Of a stretch of 64,000 nucleotides of DNA, positions 58,283-64,000 are shown in pieces. Numbering within the stretch: the first letter of the stretch is position 1; the number at the start of each line of letters is the position of its first letter. The notes beneath the pieces were generated by a model, which searched no databases, had not been told where the DNA came from, and worked only from the letters and a program-made list of their open reading frames with translations. Made by a program: the position numbers and the translations under genes. This DNA is from CAXTKD01 sp964244885 (GTDB taxonomy: Bacteria; Pseudomonadota; Alphaproteobacteria; Sphingomonadales; Sphingomonadaceae), in the NCBI GenBank assembly GCA_964244885.1, contig CAXTKD010000008.1:81630-145629 (forward strand), read 5' to 3'.

Positions 58283-58892
58283 CGTCCTCAAGGACGCGGG
58301 CGAAGGACGGGCGGGCGCGCAGGTGTTCCAGATAAGCGCGGGTGACGGGGTGAGCGTCGCCGATGGCCAAGACCCTGTCGGCATAATAGAGCGCGGGCGC
58401 CGCGGCGCAGTCGGCCATCGTGAAGCTGTCGCCGGCAGCCCAAGTGCGGCCGGCCATGAAGCGCTCGGTCTCGTCATAGGCGGCGGCGAGCGCCGCGCGC
58501 GACTTCGCGACGCCGAACGGATCGCGTTCGTCGGCCGGGCGGATGCGGTCGCCGACGATCGCCTGCATCGGGTGGTGGACGTAGAGATCGAAGAAGCGGT
58601 CGCGGGCGCGGACCTCCAGCGCCAGATCGGGATCGGCGGGGATCAGCGGCGCCGGGCCGGGATAGTGGCGGTCGAGATACTCGATGATGATCGAGCTTTC
58701 GTTGACTACCCGCTCGCCATCGACCAGCGCCGGCATCTTGCCCATCGGCGAGATCGCGCGGAACGCCGCGGCGCTCGCCGGTTCGCCGAGATTGACGAGG
58801 ACGCGCTCGAACGGCGTGCCGGTCTCGTAAAGCGCGACCGCGACCTTCATCGGGAAGGAGGCGAAGGGGTGGTCGTGGAGGGTGAGGGTCAT
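58248..58892 (-). CDS. glutathione S-transferase family protein
   Basis: The 214-residue protein has an N-terminal thioredoxin-like domain (LTLHDHPFASFPMKVAVALYETGTPFERVLVNLGEPASAAAFRAISPMGKMPALVDGERVVNESSIIIEYLDRHYPG, with the glutathione-contacting Glu-Ser) and a C-terminal helical domain (FMAGRTWAAGDSFTMADCAAAPALYYADRVLAIGDAHPVTRAYLEHLRARPSF). It conjugates or transfers glutathione, or has a related role. It is between the thioesterase and the rpoB leader, transcribed leftward. Confidence 0.9.
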   Translation of the reverse strand: MTLTLHDHPFASFPMKVAVALYETGTPFERVLVNLGEPASAAAFRAISPMGKMPALVDGERVVNESSIIIEYLDRHYPGPAPLIPADPDLALEVRARDRFFDLYVHHPMQAIVGDRIRPADERDPFGVAKSRAALAAAYDETERFMAGRTWAAGDSFTMADCAAAPALYYADRVLAIGDAHPVTRAYLEHLRARPSFARVLEDARPYAHLFPAG

Positions 58893-58933
58893 GCGCGCCA
58901 GACTAGCGTGATCGCCAAATCCTAAAAGGGGGC

Positions 58934-58963
58934 TTCCCGACTCGCACCCCCGCTCCTATATAG
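58934..58963 (+). promoter_or_regulatory. possible rpoB promoter
   Basis: TTCCCG at 58934-58939, 17 nt, then TATATAG at 58957-58963. The -10 is strong, the -35 weak. It would yield a leader of about 335 nt before rpoB. Confidence 0.35.
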
Positions 58964-59097
58964 CCTTCACGAGACAAACCGGCGGCGCACGGCCAATGAG
59001 TCGTGTCGGCCACCTTCCTCAGCTCCCGGGAAACGGCCTGCGTTGCGCACGGGCCGTACGAATGGGGGGCTCGGGGTTGTGACACAGACGCAGAGGA

Positions 59098-59132
59098 CTG
59101 TGGTTTTCCAGGGCTGGAAGACCGCAGTTTTT
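59098..59132 (+). terminator. intrinsic terminator-like attenuator in the rpoB leader
   Basis: CTGTGGTTTTCC (59098-59109) pairs with GGAAGACCGCAG (59116-59127) in 12 pairs, two of them G-T, around a 6-nt loop. TTTTT (59128-59132) follows directly. The gene body of rpoB begins 170 nt later, so transcripts must read through. No rightward gene ends nearby that would need a terminator, so regulation of rpoBC by attenuation is the simplest reading. Confidence 0.65.
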
Positions 59133-59302
59133 CGGCGTCGCTTGGCGTTTTCATGTGGGCAGCCGCTCCCCGGAGCGGGCGCTCCGCGAGGTCGGGTCGG
59201 GCTGTAACGCCGATCCTACCACAAGGCTCCCGCCGGTGAAATGCCGGCACGGATTTGGACCAGCCGGCGCAACGCCGGGACATAGGTAAGGACGCGGGAT
59301 AT

Positions 59303-63640
<4,338 letters not shown>

Positions 63641-63647
63641 GTCATCT

Positions 63648-63775
63648 CCCTCTCCCGCTTGCGGGAGAGGGTCGGGGTGAGGGGCGAAGCGCGCCAGCGC
63701 GAGCGGCGCTGCCCCAATCCCTCACCCTCCCAGCCTGACGGCTGGGCCCCTCCCTCTCCCGCAAGCGGGCGAGGG
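63648..63775. repeat. palindromic repeat block between rpoB and rpoC
   Basis: Four nested inverted repeats: CCCTCTCCCGC/GCGGGAGAGGG (63648-63671), GGGTGAGGG (63675-63683) / CCCTCACCC (63719-63727), CCCAGCC/GGCTGGG (63729-63746), and CCTCTCCCGC/GCGGGCGAGG (63752-63775). This is the common 'CCCTCTCCCGC' dispersed mosaic repeat of high-GC proteobacteria. It would fold into strong hairpins in the rpoBC mRNA and may affect the rpoB:rpoC ratio. Confidence 0.75.
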
Positions 63776-63801
63776 GAAGATTTTGGAAGTAAGGACCGGT
63801 T

Positions 63802-64000
63802 ATGAACCAGGAACTGATGAACTTCTTCAACCCGGCCCAGAAGCCGGAGACCTTCGACCGCATCCAGATCTCGCTGGCATCGCCGGAGAAGATCCGCAGC
63901 TGGTCGTTCGGCGAGATCAAGAAGCCGGAAACCATCAACTACCGGACGTTCAAGCCCGAGCGCGACGGCCTGTTCTGCGCGCGCATCTTCGGTCCGATCA
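63802..64000 (+). CDS. rpoC: DNA-directed RNA polymerase beta' subunit, N-terminal part (continues past window)
   Basis: From ATG 63802 the frame reads MNQELMNFFNPAQKPETFDRIQISLASPEKIRSWSFGEIKKPETINYRTFKPERDGLFCARIFGPI, the start of RpoC with the conserved SxxxIRSWSxGEVKKPETINYRTxKPExDGLFCxRIFGP block, which precedes the zinc-ribbon cysteines. AAGGA stands about 6 nt upstream. The rest lies beyond base 64000. It is 161 nt after rpoB, with the palindromic repeat between. Confidence 0.97.
   Translation, partial: MNQELMNFFNPAQKPETFDRIQISLASPEKIRSWSFGEIKKPETINYRTFKPERDGLFCARIFGPI

Overview
Organism and overall picture. The window is high-GC alphaproteobacterial DNA, most likely from a sphingomonad (Sphingomonadales). 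The signs are rplJ-rplL and rpoB-rpoC of alphaproteobacterial type, a divK cell-cycle regulator, DUF3572, the pyrB / dihydroorotase-like pair, LuxR-membrane plus DUF4199 neighbours, PEP-CTERM proteins and many TonB-type and SPOR proteins. The window divides into an accessory half (1 to about 33.9 kb) and a core half (about 33.9 to 64 kb). The divide is a tRNA-Ser(CGA) gene at 33943-34032, with a decayed copy of its 3' end 200 bases further into the accessory side. By eye the accessory half is less GC-rich. Region A (1-17.7 kb) is a catabolic island: acyl-CoA dehydrogenase (partial), a TPP-dependent enzyme, an alpha/beta hydrolase, a CoA-transferase, a MaoC hydratase, a CitE-like lyase, a homogentisate-dioxygenase-like cupin, an M20 amidohydrolase, two acyl-CoA ligases, a class II aldolase-like protein, an FAD monooxygenase, a Cys-less thiolase paired with a zinc-less DUF35 protein, a double-hotdog MaoC, an SDR and a TetR regulator. 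Three promoters in it share one 16-bp palindrome, which I read as the operator of a single regulon. The set fits breakdown of an aromatic or acyl compound: CoA activation, beta-oxidation or retro-aldol chain shortening, ring hydroxylation and cleavage, and a CoA-transferase/hydratase/lyase module for a C4-C5 dicarboxylate. The substrate cannot be read from sequence. Region B (17.8-20.8 kb) is a mobile-element graveyard: a MITE, tails of a TonB receptor and of a 1-Cys peroxiredoxin, an intact IS6-type element, a frameshifted IS110/IS1111 element and several loose IS6-type ends. Region C (20.8-31.3 kb) is one leftward chemosensory operon: soluble double-signalling-domain MCP, triple-CheW scaffold, CheB, CheR, CheA, a small STAS-like protein, CheY, CheC and a hybrid PAS histidine kinase. 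No flagellar gene is present. Region D (31.7-34.0 kb) holds two inverted MITE copies, a large serine recombinase without its catalytic domain, a cluster of CTCCCTGTTAT repeats, the att-like tRNA remnant and tRNA-Ser. Region E (34.1-55.9 kb) is core chromosome: hspQ, divK, a DUF3572-HAD-RidA-GDPD-GNAT run, leuA, a VapBC pair, a ParA/RHH locus flanked by two SPOR proteins, pyrB with a metal-site-less dihydroorotase, small membrane and regulatory genes, two PEP-CTERM proteins and a TonB-like protein. Region F (55.9-64 kb) carries rplJ-rplL with leader and terminator, then a ParDE-type toxin-antitoxin pair, a thioesterase and a GST, then rpoB behind a long leader with an intrinsic-terminator-like hairpin, a palindromic repeat block, and the start of rpoC. 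The best candidates for something undescribed are the 16-bp operator regulon with its Cys-less thiolase/DUF35 pair, the unusual chemosensory operon, and the four-copy MITE family whose ends match the neighbouring IS6-type element.
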